A stretch of DNA of 64,000 bases, from contig CBDCIS010000006.1 in assembly GCA_965217565.1 (NCBI GenBank), positions 1 through 64,000 on the forward strand, written 5' to 3'. Below are positions 43,305-52,918 of the stretch, piece by piece. Source of the stretch: CBDCIS01 sp965217565 (GTDB lineage: Bacteria > Chloroflexota > Dehalococcoidia > Lucifugimonadales > CATOSD01). The notes beneath the pieces are model-generated. The model did no database searches. It worked only from the letters and a program-made list of their open reading frames with translations, and was not told the DNA's origin. A program made the position numbers and the translations under genes. The first letter of the stretch is position 1; each line of letters begins with the position of its first letter.

Positions 43305-43656
43305 CAATCTCCCTAATCGAGTTGCCATCACGCTCACATCAGAGCAGTAGCCTCGCGATTGGTAGGTCCGATGATCAGGTTCGGGGAGGCTGGGCTCCTA
43401 ACGAACGGGCCGCCCAAAAGTCTAATGCGCACGTTCGGACCGTCTAGCAACCCATGTCCGTAACCTGTTCGAGGTAATCAGCAGCATCCAGCAGCACGAA
43501 GGCGTGCAGCTCGAAGTGAACGCCGTCCGATGATCGGGTGTCTCCAACCGAGCCACGACGCCGCCGGGTCCGGCGGAAATAGGCGAGTTGGAGACACTGG
43601 CCGGCAATCTTGACAGTGGACGGCCAGATGGCCCACGATATAGAGTAAGACAGTTT
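43305..43656. other. Recombinase upstream region with a gene fragment
   Basis: A short frame (RNLFEVISSIQQHEGVQLEV to a stop near 43530) looks like the end of a lost gene. A perfect -35 TTGACA lies at 43610-43615 but its -10 is poor. The stem-loop at 43538-43597 is listed separately. Confidence 0.3.
43538..43597 (+). promoter_or_regulatory. Nested inverted repeat before RHH/recombinase pair
   Basis: An 11-bp inverted repeat GTGTCTCCAAC (43538-43548) / GTTGGAGACAC (43587-43597) encloses a second stem CCGCCG/CGGCGG (43561-43576). It lies 60 bases before the RHH gene and could be an operator, an attachment site or an RNA leader. Confidence 0.45.
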
Positions 43657-43887
43657 ATGAACGAGAAGCTCATCAACAGGAACACCAAGACGATCACCTT
43701 CTCCCTGCCGCCTGAGATGGCAGAGCAGGTGCAGGACGTGATGCGCGAGGAGGGCCGCACCATGAGCGAGCTAGTCCGAGAGGCCCTCCGCAACTACATG
43801 GAAGAGCGCGAATGGCTCAGAACCATCCGATACGAGAGGCTCCGCGCTCGCCATGCCGAACAGGATGACCCAAGGAGGACAGCATGA
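43657..43887 (+). CDS. Ribbon-helix-helix protein paired with recombinase 2
   Basis: 76 residues from ATG 43657. NTKTITFSLPPEMAEQVQDV and RTMSELVREALRNYMEEREW are a CopG/Arc-type ribbon-helix-helix, a dimeric DNA-binding fold. It overlaps the recombinase start by 4 bases (ATGA). An orthologous partner (NTDTITFSLSPETAQELRQV) accompanies recombinase 3 at 47.0 kb, so the pair is a unit: the RHH protein probably represses the operon or helps control recombination direction. Confidence 0.8.
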   Translation: MNEKLINRNTKTITFSLPPEMAEQVQDVMREEGRTMSELVREALRNYMEEREWLRTIRYERLRARHAEQDDPRRTA

Positions 43888-45455
43888 AGAAGCCACTACA
43901 GCCCCTCACGCCGGCGGCACTCTACGCCAGGGTCTCCAGCGACCGGCAGGACGTGGACCTGTCCGTGTCCGCCCAGCTCAGGGCGCTCAGGGACTACGCC
44001 AGGGCCAACGGCTACTCCGTCGCCCGCGAATACGTGGACGAGGCCGAGAGCGGCCGCGTCGCCGACAGGCCCCAGTTCCGGGAAATGATCGAGGAGGGCA
44101 GCAAGCCCAACGCTCCGTTCGAGGTAATCCTCGTCTGGAAGTTCAGCCGCTTCACCCGCAAGCGCGAGCACGCCGTGGCCTTCAAGTCCATGCTCCGGCG
44201 CAAGGGCATCAGGGTTGTGTCCATCACCGAGCACGCCGACGACTCGCCCACGGGGAAGCTCATGGAGGCCATCATCGAGAGCGTGGACGAGTTCTACAGC
44301 GAGAATCTTGCCCAAGAGGTTGTCCGGGGTATGCGGGAGGCTGCGTCACGGGGCTTCTTCCTCGCCTCCATTGCCCCCTTCGGCTACAAGCGGGTCAAGG
44401 TCAGCGACGGGGCGAAGGAGCGTCCCACCCTGGAGGTTGACCCGGCCGCCGCTCCGGTAGTGAAGGAGACGTTCGAGATCTCGCTCAGTGGCAACGGCCT
44501 CAAGGAGATATGCAAGACCCTGAACGGCCGGGGCATCACCAACAGGGGCAAACGCTGGAACAAAGGCGGACTCCACTACCTGCTCACCAATGAAGCCTAC
44601 ACCGGCGCCGCCGTCTGGGGCAGAACCGGCAAGGGAGAGAAGGCCCAGGACCCGGTGAGGGTTGAGGGAGCATGGCCGGCGCTGGTGTCGAGGGAACTGT
44701 TCGACGCCGTTCAGGAAGCCATGCGAGACCGCGCGCCGAAGGTGCAGAGACCCGCGAGAGTGGGAAGCAAGTTCCTGCTGAGCGGTTTGCTCAAGTGTGG
44801 TGTGTGCGGCAGGCCCTACAGAGCCCAGGGAGCCAAGAGCGGGCAGTTCGCCTACTACATCTGCGGCACCCTGTTCACGGAGGGCGCGGGGACGTGCAGG
44901 GCCCGCTACCTGAACGCTCCCAGGCTGGAGGCGTTCGTAGTGGAGAAGATCAGGGAGCGGATACTCACCGAGGAGACCATCGTGGCGCTGGTGACGCTGG
45001 TGGCCGAGGAGATCGACGCCATGGCCGGAGAGCTGTCCGGCAGGCTGGAGGTCATCGAGGCGGAGCTAAGTGACGTGAGGAAGCGGCTTGAGAAGCTCTA
45101 CGAGGCCATCGAGACCAGCGAGCTGACGTTGGAGGTCCTGTCGCCCCGCATCATGTCTCTGAGGCACCGCGAGGAGCAACTGGAGGCTGCGCGAGATGAT
45201 GCCGAGCGCCAGCTTGAGCAGCGCAGGGTGGAGCTGCCGACCACGGAGGAGATCCAGGAGTATGTAGCGGACTTCCGAGACTTCCTGGAGGAAGGGACTA
45301 TCCCCGAGTGCAAGGCGCTCATCCGCAACTTCGTGGAGGGCATCGAGGTCAACGGAGACGAGGCCGTTCTGACGTACACCATCCCCATGCCGAACGATGG
45401 TGTGACCTCGGAGTCGGCCTCGGTTCTTGATTTCGTCAAGTCCGGCCCACCATGA
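43884..45455 (+). CDS. Large serine recombinase 2
   Basis: 523 residues. Resolvase domain with AALYARVSSDRQDVDLSV (nucleophile Ser18), VWKFSRFTRKREHAV and SENLAQEVVRGMREAASRGF, then the recombinase domain (APFGYKRVKV, NEAYTGAAVWGRTG), a zinc ribbon (LLKCGVCGRPY) and a coiled coil. It is closely similar to recombinase 3. It ends LDFVKSGPP, its last bases being GGCCCACCATGA, the presumed att core. Opposing orientation and abutting 3' ends with recombinase 3 suggest two related elements integrated side by side. Confidence 0.88.
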   Translation: MKKPLQPLTPAALYARVSSDRQDVDLSVSAQLRALRDYARANGYSVAREYVDEAESGRVADRPQFREMIEEGSKPNAPFEVILVWKFSRFTRKREHAVAFKSMLRRKGIRVVSITEHADDSPTGKLMEAIIESVDEFYSENLAQEVVRGMREAASRGFFLASIAPFGYKRVKVSDGAKERPTLEVDPAAAPVVKETFEISLSGNGLKEICKTLNGRGITNRGKRWNKGGLHYLLTNEAYTGAAVWGRTGKGEKAQDPVRVEGAWPALVSRELFDAVQEAMRDRAPKVQRPARVGSKFLLSGLLKCGVCGRPYRAQGAKSGQFAYYICGTLFTEGAGTCRARYLNAPRLEAFVVEKIRERILTEETIVALVTLVAEEIDAMAGELSGRLEVIEAELSDVRKRLEKLYEAIETSELTLEVLSPRIMSLRHREEQLEAARDDAERQLEQRRVELPTTEEIQEYVADFRDFLEEGTIPECKALIRNFVEGIEVNGDEAVLTYTIPMPNDGVTSESASVLDFVKSGPP

Positions 45456-47032
45456 CGTACCGATTTGCGAACTCCGCCATTGATGGCGATTTCAGCGGAG
45501 TCCGCTCCCCCTAACGGGCTGTCATCAGGAGTAGGCATCGAGTAGATGATGCCGGCCTTGCCGGGCTTGACCTGCACCTCCTTGACGAAGGAGTGGACGA
45601 AGGCTTTGGTCTCGGTCAACTCGCTGACCGCGAGAAACTCGCTCATCTCCTCGGCGAAGGTGGCGATGGTGTCAGCGCTGTCCAGGTACTGCCGCCGCTC
45701 CGCCAGCACCGCCCTCGCCTCGTCTGCGGCGCTCTCCAGACTCTCCTTGCGCTCCCGCAGCTCCACGATGTGATCCGAGGCCGCGGCCACGTCGATGCTG
45801 TCGCTCTTCGATATGAAGTGCCAGACGCGCCCCAGTTGCTTCTTCACCTCCTCAAGCTCCGCCTCGATGCTCTCCAGCTTCTGACGGTGCTCCCGGGCCG
45901 CTCCGTCCATCTCCTCGTCCAGCAGCTTCACCAAGTCTCTGATGTTGGACTCGGTGAGGATGTTGGCGCGAAGCTCATCGACGATGGTGTTCTCGATCTT
46001 CTTGGCGTTGAGCCTGGGGGTCTTGCAGGTGCCGCTGCCCCTCTTCATCAGGGACTGGCAGACGTAGTATGTGTACTTGCCGCTCTTGGCCTCGGAGGCG
46101 GACATGGCCCTACCACAGGCTTCGCACTTGAGGATGCCGCTGAGTAGATAGGGGCTGGACGCTCGCCTGGGGTTGGCCTGCTTCGGGGCGCGGGAGCCGA
46201 GCAGCTTCTTGACCCGCTGGTACTCCCGCTTGCTGATGATGGCGGGGTGGGCGTCCTCTACCCGCACGGGCGGCTGACCGTCCTTTGCGCTTGCTCCCCA
46301 GACCACGGCTCCCGTGTAGGCTTCGTTGTCCAGCATGGTGTGGACGGTGGTCTTGAGCCACTTCTTGCCGTTGACCGTGGGGATGCCCTCGGCGTTGAGC
46401 GTCTTGGTGATGTCGAGGATGCTCCTGCCCTGGAGGGCCATGTCGAAGATGCGGCGGACCATTGTGTCGGCGGGCGGGTCAAGCTCCAGCCTGGGGCGCT
46501 TCTTCGGCCCGTCCTGGACGTGGACCCTCCTGTATCCATAGGGGGCGTAGGCCGACATCCAGAAGCCCCCCGAAGCGGCCTCTCTCATCCCCCGCGTCAC
46601 TTCCTGGGCCAAATTCTCGCTGTAGAATTCGTCCACGCTCTCGATGATGGCTTCGAGGAGCCTGCCGGTGGCGTTGTCCTCGGCCTGCTCGGTGATGGAC
46701 ACCACTCGGATGCCCTTGCGCCTGAGCTTCGACTTGAAGGCGACGGCGTGCTCCCGCTTGCGGGTGAACCGGCTGAACTTCCAGACCAATATCTCCTTGA
46801 AAGGGGCCTCGGGCTTTTCGGCCTCGTCCAGCATCTTCTGGAACTGGGGCCGGTCGGCTACCCTTCCGCTCTCGGCCTCGTCCACGTACTCGCGGACGAC
46901 CATGTAGCCGTTCTTCTCTGCGTAGTCCCTGAGCGCCCGTAGCTGGGCGGCTACGGACAGGTCCACGTCCTGGCGGTCGCTGGAGACCCTGGCGTAGAGG
47001 GCCACCGGTGTCATATCGAGTCGGTCGTTCAT
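45098..47032 (-). CDS. Large serine recombinase 3 with read-through tail
   Basis: Starts at ATG 47032 (GAGGAGAG upstream; overlaps the RHH stop by 4 bases). VALYARVSSDRQDVDLSV (Ser17), VWKFSRFTRKREHAV, SENLAQEVTRGMREAASGGF, APYGYRRVHV and zinc ribbon (LKCEACGRAM) match recombinase 2. True homology ends near 45444 at GGVRKSVRHGGP, about 530 residues. The remaining 115 residues are the antisense of recombinase 2 and lack meaning, so the normal stop was lost when the two 3' ends were joined at the shared core. Confidence 0.8.
   Translation of the reverse strand: MNDRLDMTPVALYARVSSDRQDVDLSVAAQLRALRDYAEKNGYMVVREYVDEAESGRVADRPQFQKMLDEAEKPEAPFKEILVWKFSRFTRKREHAVAFKSKLRRKGIRVVSITEQAEDNATGRLLEAIIESVDEFYSENLAQEVTRGMREAASGGFWMSAYAPYGYRRVHVQDGPKKRPRLELDPPADTMVRRIFDMALQGRSILDITKTLNAEGIPTVNGKKWLKTTVHTMLDNEAYTGAVVWGASAKDGQPPVRVEDAHPAIISKREYQRVKKLLGSRAPKQANPRRASSPYLLSGILKCEACGRAMSASEAKSGKYTYYVCQSLMKRGSGTCKTPRLNAKKIENTIVDELRANILTESNIRDLVKLLDEEMDGAAREHRQKLESIEAELEEVKKQLGRVWHFISKSDSIDVAAASDHIVELRERKESLESAADEARAVLAERRQYLDSADTIATFAEEMSEFLAVSELTETKAFVHSFVKEVQVKPGKAGIIYSMPTPDDSPLGGADSAEIAINGGVRKSVRHGGPDLTKSRTEADSEVTPSFGMGMVYVRTASSPLTSMPSTKLRMSALHSGIVPSSRKSRKSATYSWISSVVGSSTLRCSSWRSASSRAASSCSSRCLRDMMRGDRTSNVSSLVSMAS
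45444..45453. other. Candidate recombination core between recombinases 2 and 3
   Basis: GGCCCACCAT, the last codons of recombinase 2 and, read on the other strand, the GGP end of recombinase 3. The same ten bases occur at 58419-58428, and nine of them (GGCCCACCA) at 15797-15805 on the minus strand. On the right of the core, CGTACCGATTTGCGAACT (45456-45473) recurs inverted near 58393-58410. Confidence 0.5.
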
Positions 47033-47247
47033 CGGTCTCTCCTCCTCATGTTTTCTTGTTCGTTCTGGCGGGACCGCAGCCATTCGAGCCGCTCCCGTCT
47101 GCGCCACTCCCTCTCCTCCATGTAAAGGCGGATGGCCTCTCGGAGCAATTCGCTCACGGTGCGCTGCTCCTCCTTCACCACCTGCCGTAGCTCCTGCGCC
47201 GTCTCCGGCGAGAGCGAGAAGGTGATGGTGTCGGTGTTCCTGGGCAT
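47029..47247 (-). CDS. Ribbon-helix-helix protein paired with recombinase 3
   Basis: 72 residues from ATG 47247 (GAAAGG upstream). NTDTITFSLSPETAQELRQV and RTVSELLREAIRLYMEEREW form a CopG/Arc-type fold, then a very basic tail (RRRERLEWLRSRQNEQENMR). Overlaps the recombinase 3 start (ATGA). The array of palindromic 19-mers directly upstream (47.46-47.77 kb) is a likely set of operators for it. Confidence 0.8.
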   Translation of the reverse strand: MPRNTDTITFSLSPETAQELRQVVKEEQRTVSELLREAIRLYMEEREWRRRERLEWLRSRQNEQENMRRRDR

Positions 47248-48879
47248 GATCTGCCTTTCTCGTCGTCTATGTAGCACTGGGTCTTACTCAGTATCATCTC
47301 TCATCTGCGGCCTTTGAGTCAAGGGAGCGTTGGCGAGATCGGGCCGGAAGGCCCCCTGCCTGCGACATTGCAGCTAAATCGGAGCGAGCAATTTGGGGCG
47401 GGATAGCCGGGGTCTTCAGGGGGGCGTCGCGTAAGGTCTGATTCCTCAAAAGCGGGGGGCCAGTTCCCAAAAGGGAAGTAGTCAATCGGACGGTCCCGGC
47501 CGCATTTCAGCCGTGTCGGGGCAAAATCGACCTCACGCGGGGCCATCCGTAGCTGGGCGAGTCGTCCGGAGGCCGTCAGATGCCCCTTTGGGAGCCCGAT
47601 CTGATGTCATACCCGTGTACAAGGATTGGCGTCAGTTCCCAAAAGGGAAGTCGGGGGCTGATTTGAACCTGAAACAGGCCGAAAAGAGGGAAGTCGGGGC
47701 CTGTGTTGCGAGCGCTTTGTGGTAAGGCCTGGTTCACCCGATTTGGGCGTCAGTTCCCAAAAGGGAAGTCGGGGCGGTCGCCAGGTATGAAACCACGTCC
47801 CAGCCCACGTCGGAGCTAAATGGGAGCGAGCGGTCTGAGGGGCTGGGGAGGCGATTTGGGGGAGGGTTCACTTCCCCTACAGGACCCCTAAAGGATGTTG
47901 GGGTGGGTGACGCGGCGAGCGGCATGATATGAGACCCCTGGTACTATGCGTCAGGCGTTGAGCTGGGGATTGTGCCGGGGTGCAGTGCGGGGGCTGTGGA
48001 GGGCAGACGAGCGGGCGGCGAGGCGGTCAGTACGCGTCCTTCCGCAAAGGCAGTGGTCTCGGCGGCGGCGTTGGTGGCGTCTCGGTCATGGATGGGGTTG
48101 ACGATGGGCGATCTGCGCATGGGAGCAAGCAATTCGGGACCGGCTCCAGGGGCATGGGTCAGGTGGCTTTGCGTAAGGGCTGGTTCCACGGGGTTCAGGC
48201 CGAAGCGCCCTGAGAAGGTCGTTACTCGGGCCTCGGCAGCTAAATCGCAGCGAGCAGTTGTCCGGTGGCGTCGGGTGCCCGTCATCGGCCGTCCGAAGCG
48301 GGTTCGGGGGCCGGTTTTGATGTCTTACCCGTGTACAAGGATTTAGGTCAGTTGCAGAAAGTCAATTCTGGAGGCGGTTTTGAACCTGAAGCGGTGCAAT
48401 AATAATGGGACCCTGAGCCGTTGTTGCGAGCACTTTGTGGTAAGGGCTGGTTCACCCGATTTGGGCGAAAGTTGCAGAAAGTCAATTCGGCAAGATCGGG
48501 CTGTGAGGTCGTGGCTCTGCTACATCGGAGCCACATCGCAGCGAGTAATGCTGAGGGCACCGTGGAGTGGCTAAGCGAGGCGAAAGCCCCCTACAGGACC
48601 CCCAAAGGATGTGGGGGTGTGTGACATCTAGGGTAGTGGCCGGAGCACAAGGCGTTGGCGGGGTCGGTGCGAGAAACGTCGCGGGACCCAGGGCGGCTTC
48701 GAGAGGCTTCGGGCGCAGGGGTCAGACCAGTCACTGATGGAAGCGCTCTACGGCACGCGGAGAGCACTGCGAAGGGGAAGCTGCTGCGCTGGTGTGGGAG
48801 ATCCCCCACCCTGGGACTGTGGTGGCGGTAGCCAAGAGAGACATTGGAAGGCTGTACAGCACGGCACTCCCCGTTGGCA
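47248..48879. repeat. Two-block array of repeated motifs upstream of RHH/recombinase 3
   Basis: About 1.3 kb without a gene, built of two diverged blocks (about 47361-47911 and 48166-48626). Shared motifs in order include AGCTAAATCGGAGCGAG (47372, 47814, 48238, variant 48529), ACCCGTGTACAAGGATT, GCTTTGTGGTAAG.CTGG with TTCACCCGATTTGGGCG (47713 and 48431), and CCCCTACAGGACCCC.AAAGG (47874 and 48588). Each block has its own short operator-like repeat. From 48627 to 48879 nothing was recognised. Confidence 0.65.
47461..47769 (-). promoter_or_regulatory. Three identical 19-mers with palindromic centre
   Basis: CAGTTCCCAAAAGGGAAGT occurs exactly at 47461-47479, 47633-47651 and 47751-47769; TTCCC-AAAA-GGGAA is an inverted repeat. 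In the second block the matching positions carry a different sequence, AGTTGCAGAAAGTCAATTC, at 48350-48368 and 48470-48488. Such block-specific repeated sites suggest binding sites for different RHH or recombination proteins. Confidence 0.6.
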
Positions 48880-48908
48880 TTGACTGAGTTGGCCTTGGAG
48901 CGTATTCT
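48880..48908 (+). promoter_or_regulatory. Promoter of the defence operon
   Basis: TTGACT (48880-48885) and TATTCT (48903-48908) with a 17-base spacer. It places the transcript start about 40 bases before the first gene of the restriction operon. Confidence 0.6.
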
Positions 48909-48958
48909 TGGAGCATACCCAAGGATATATTCATCGGTTCGTTTTGGAGGATATGACA

Positions 48959-49195
48959 ATGGCTTCAACCGATCGCCTGCTGCCGACGGGTGAGTGTTGG
49001 TGCGGGTGCGGCAGCGATACGGCCATTGGCTCGTTTTTCCTGCCGGGCCATGACAAGACCGCCGAGTCAGCGGTGATCTCCGTCGAGTACGGCGGAGTCC
49101 CAGAGTTTCTGGACCGTCACGGCTATGGACCCGGCGGCAAGAATGCCAGGCAAGAAGTTGCTGAATGGCGAGCCAAAGGAAAACGAGTGAGGTAA
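48959..49195 (+). CDS. Small Cys-rich protein leading the restriction operon
   Basis: 78 residues from ATG 48959 (GGAGG 8 bases upstream; ATG 48953 is too close). ECWCGCGSDTAIGSFFLPGH and DKTAESAVISVEYGGVPEFL contain a C.CGC cluster and a PGHD motif resembling a small zinc-binding module. It ends 5 bases before hsdM, so it belongs to the operon. Function unknown; a regulator or an assembly aid for the restriction enzyme is possible. Confidence 0.6.
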   Translation: MASTDRLLPTGECWCGCGSDTAIGSFFLPGHDKTAESAVISVEYGGVPEFLDRHGYGPGGKNARQEVAEWRAKGKRVR

Positions 49196-49200
49196 GGACA

Positions 49201-50763
49201 GTGGCTACTACTCAGACAGCAAAGCCAAAAGACGACGCCATCAACACGGGCCACGAGGCCGAATACTGGCGCATGGCCGACGCCCTGCGGGGCAGCATGG
49301 ACGCCGCCGAGTACAAGCACGTCGTCCTCGGCCTGGTCTTTCTCAAGTACATCTCCGACGCCTTTGAGGAACGGCACGCACAAGTGCTCGCCGAATGGGG
49401 CAAAGAGGCCGCCGAGGACCGGGACGAGTACGTCGCTGAGAACATTTTCTGGGTGCCTCCCGAGGCACGCTGGCAGTATCTCAAGAACCAGACTCGCCAG
49501 CCCAACATCGGGCGATTGGTCGACGACGCCATGATGGCGATCGAGCGGGACAACCCGGCGCTCAAGGACGTGCTGCCCAAGGACTACGCCCGGCCTGCCC
49601 TGGACAAGACCCGCTTGGGGCAGGTGGTCGACATGGTGAGCAACATCAAGGTCGGCGGCGCCGAGGCCCGCGCCACCGACGTGTTGGGCAACGTCTACGA
49701 GTACTTCCTTGAGCAGTTCGCCCTGGCCGAGGGCAGGAAAGGCGGCGAGTTCTACACTCCGCGCTCGGTCGTGCGTCTCCTCGTGGAGATGCTGGAACCA
49801 TACCAGGGCCGTGTCTACGACCCCTGCTGCGGCTCCTCCGGCATGTTCGTCCAGTCGGTGGAGTTCATCCGTGCCCACGCGTCGGGAAACGGCAACGCGG
49901 GTAGAGCCAAGGGCGACATCTCCATCTACGGCCAGGAGTCCAACTACACGACATGGCGCATGGCCAGGATGAATTTGGCCATCCGTGGCATCGAGGGGCA
50001 GATCGAACATGGAGACAGCTTCCGCAACGACCGCCACCCGGACTTGCGGGCCGACTACATCCTGGCCAATCCTCCCTTCAACGTCTCCGATTGGGGTGGC
50101 GAGCAGCTCAGGGATGATAAGCGGTGGGAGCACGGCGTCCCGCCGACGGGCAACGCCAACTTCGCCTGGATGCAGCACTTCCTGTACCACCTTGCGCCAC
50201 GGGGCATTGCAGGCTTCGTCCTTGCCAACGGTTCCATGTCGTCAAACCAGTCCGGCGAGGGTGAGATACGCAAGAACATCATCGAAGCCGGGCTGGTGGA
50301 CTGCATCATCGCCCTGCCGGGCCAGCTCTTCCGGTCCACCCAGATACCCGCCTGTTTATGGTTCCTGCGCCGGGGGCGACAGGAAGCAGACCGCCAAAGC
50401 GAAACACTCTTCATCGACGCCCGCAAGCTGGGGCACATGCTCGACCGGACGCGCCGGGACCTGTCCCAAGAGGACATCGCCCGCATCGCCGACACCTACC
50501 ACGCTTGGCGCGGCAAGGACGCTGGCGAATACGAGGACGTCCCCGGCTTCTGCAAGAGCGTGACGCTGGAGGACATCCGCAAGCACGGCCATGTGCTCAC
50601 CCCCGGCCGGTACGTCGGCGCGGTGCCCCAGGAGGACGACGGAGAGCCCTTCCAGGAGAAGATGGCCCGTCTTTCTGTTCAATGGCGGGAACAGCAGGCC
50701 GAGGGCCAACGACTGGACGCAGAGATCGAGGAGAACCTGACGCGCTTGGGATTTGGGAGATAG
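49201..50763 (+). CDS. hsdM: Type I restriction-modification methyltransferase subunit
   Basis: 520 residues from GTG 49201 (AAGGA upstream); an ATG at 49165 overlapping the previous gene is the alternative. The N-terminal helical domain (EYWRMADALRGSMDAAEYKH, VVLGLVFLKYISDAFEE) is typical of HsdM. SAM-binding motif I is DPCCGSSGMF (about 206) and the catalytic motif is NPPF (about 288), marking an adenine-N6 methyltransferase. The C-terminus carries a coiled coil that contacts HsdS. It methylates host sites and forms the core of the HsdM2S complex. Confidence 0.92.
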   Translation: MATTQTAKPKDDAINTGHEAEYWRMADALRGSMDAAEYKHVVLGLVFLKYISDAFEERHAQVLAEWGKEAAEDRDEYVAENIFWVPPEARWQYLKNQTRQPNIGRLVDDAMMAIERDNPALKDVLPKDYARPALDKTRLGQVVDMVSNIKVGGAEARATDVLGNVYEYFLEQFALAEGRKGGEFYTPRSVVRLLVEMLEPYQGRVYDPCCGSSGMFVQSVEFIRAHASGNGNAGRAKGDISIYGQESNYTTWRMARMNLAIRGIEGQIEHGDSFRNDRHPDLRADYILANPPFNVSDWGGEQLRDDKRWEHGVPPTGNANFAWMQHFLYHLAPRGIAGFVLANGSMSSNQSGEGEIRKNIIEAGLVDCIIALPGQLFRSTQIPACLWFLRRGRQEADRQSETLFIDARKLGHMLDRTRRDLSQEDIARIADTYHAWRGKDAGEYEDVPGFCKSVTLEDIRKHGHVLTPGRYVGAVPQEDDGEPFQEKMARLSVQWREQQAEGQRLDAEIEENLTRLGFGR

Positions 50764-50773
50764 AGGGTACCCG

Positions 50774-51179
50774 ATGAAGCTGGATTTGACACCGCTGGAA
50801 GACGCCGTTGCCCAGTTGGAAGAGGCCCTGGACATCTACAACTCCGACTTGGCGTTGGATCACCCTCGCCTCAAAAGGCATCTGAGGGCCGCTGTAATCC
50901 AGGCGTTCGAGTTCACCTATGAACTCTCATTCAGAATGCTGCGGCGCTATTTGGAGCTTGCCTCTGCCAATCCAGCAGAGATCGACGAGCTCGTCTTCAA
51001 CGACGTCATCCGCGAAGCCTACAGGCAAGCCCTTCTCAGGTCCGAGCTCCCTGAGTGGCTTGAGTTTCGCAGGAACCGCGGCACTACCAGTCATACCTAC
51101 AACGAAGAGAAAGCACAGGAGGTATTTGAGAGTGCTCCGGACTTCCTCCAAGAGGCCCGTTATCTCTTGAATCGACTCC

Positions 51180-51205
<26 letters not shown>
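50774..51205 (+). CDS. HEPN-type nucleotidyltransferase-binding protein (HI0074-like)
   Basis: 143 residues from ATG 50774 (GAGGG upstream). KLDLTPLEDAVAQLEEALDI, AAVIQAFEFTYELSFRMLRR, VFNDVIREAYRQALL and RRNRGTTSHTYNEEKAQEVF match the nucleotidyltransferase substrate-binding/HEPN family; R..TTSHTYNE carries the R-x4-H RNase-type motif. In known HEPN/MNT pairs the MNT enzyme modifies and neutralises the HEPN ribonuclease. Here the MNT partner is the N-terminal domain of the next gene, with which it overlaps by 26 bases. Confidence 0.85.
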
Positions 51206-52898
<1,693 letters not shown>

Positions 52899-52918
52899 TT
52901 CACAGGAGCTTCATTGAA

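Noticed and set aside
45098..45443. Last 115 residues of recombinase 3 as a genuine domain
   Set aside because: They are exactly the antisense of recombinase 2's coiled-coil region and Ser/Arg-rich, so they result from the junction.
47461..47769. Regular 19-mers considered as a CRISPR array
   Set aside because: Spacing is uneven (about 172 and 118 bases), only three copies exist and no cas genes are near; they fit operators better.
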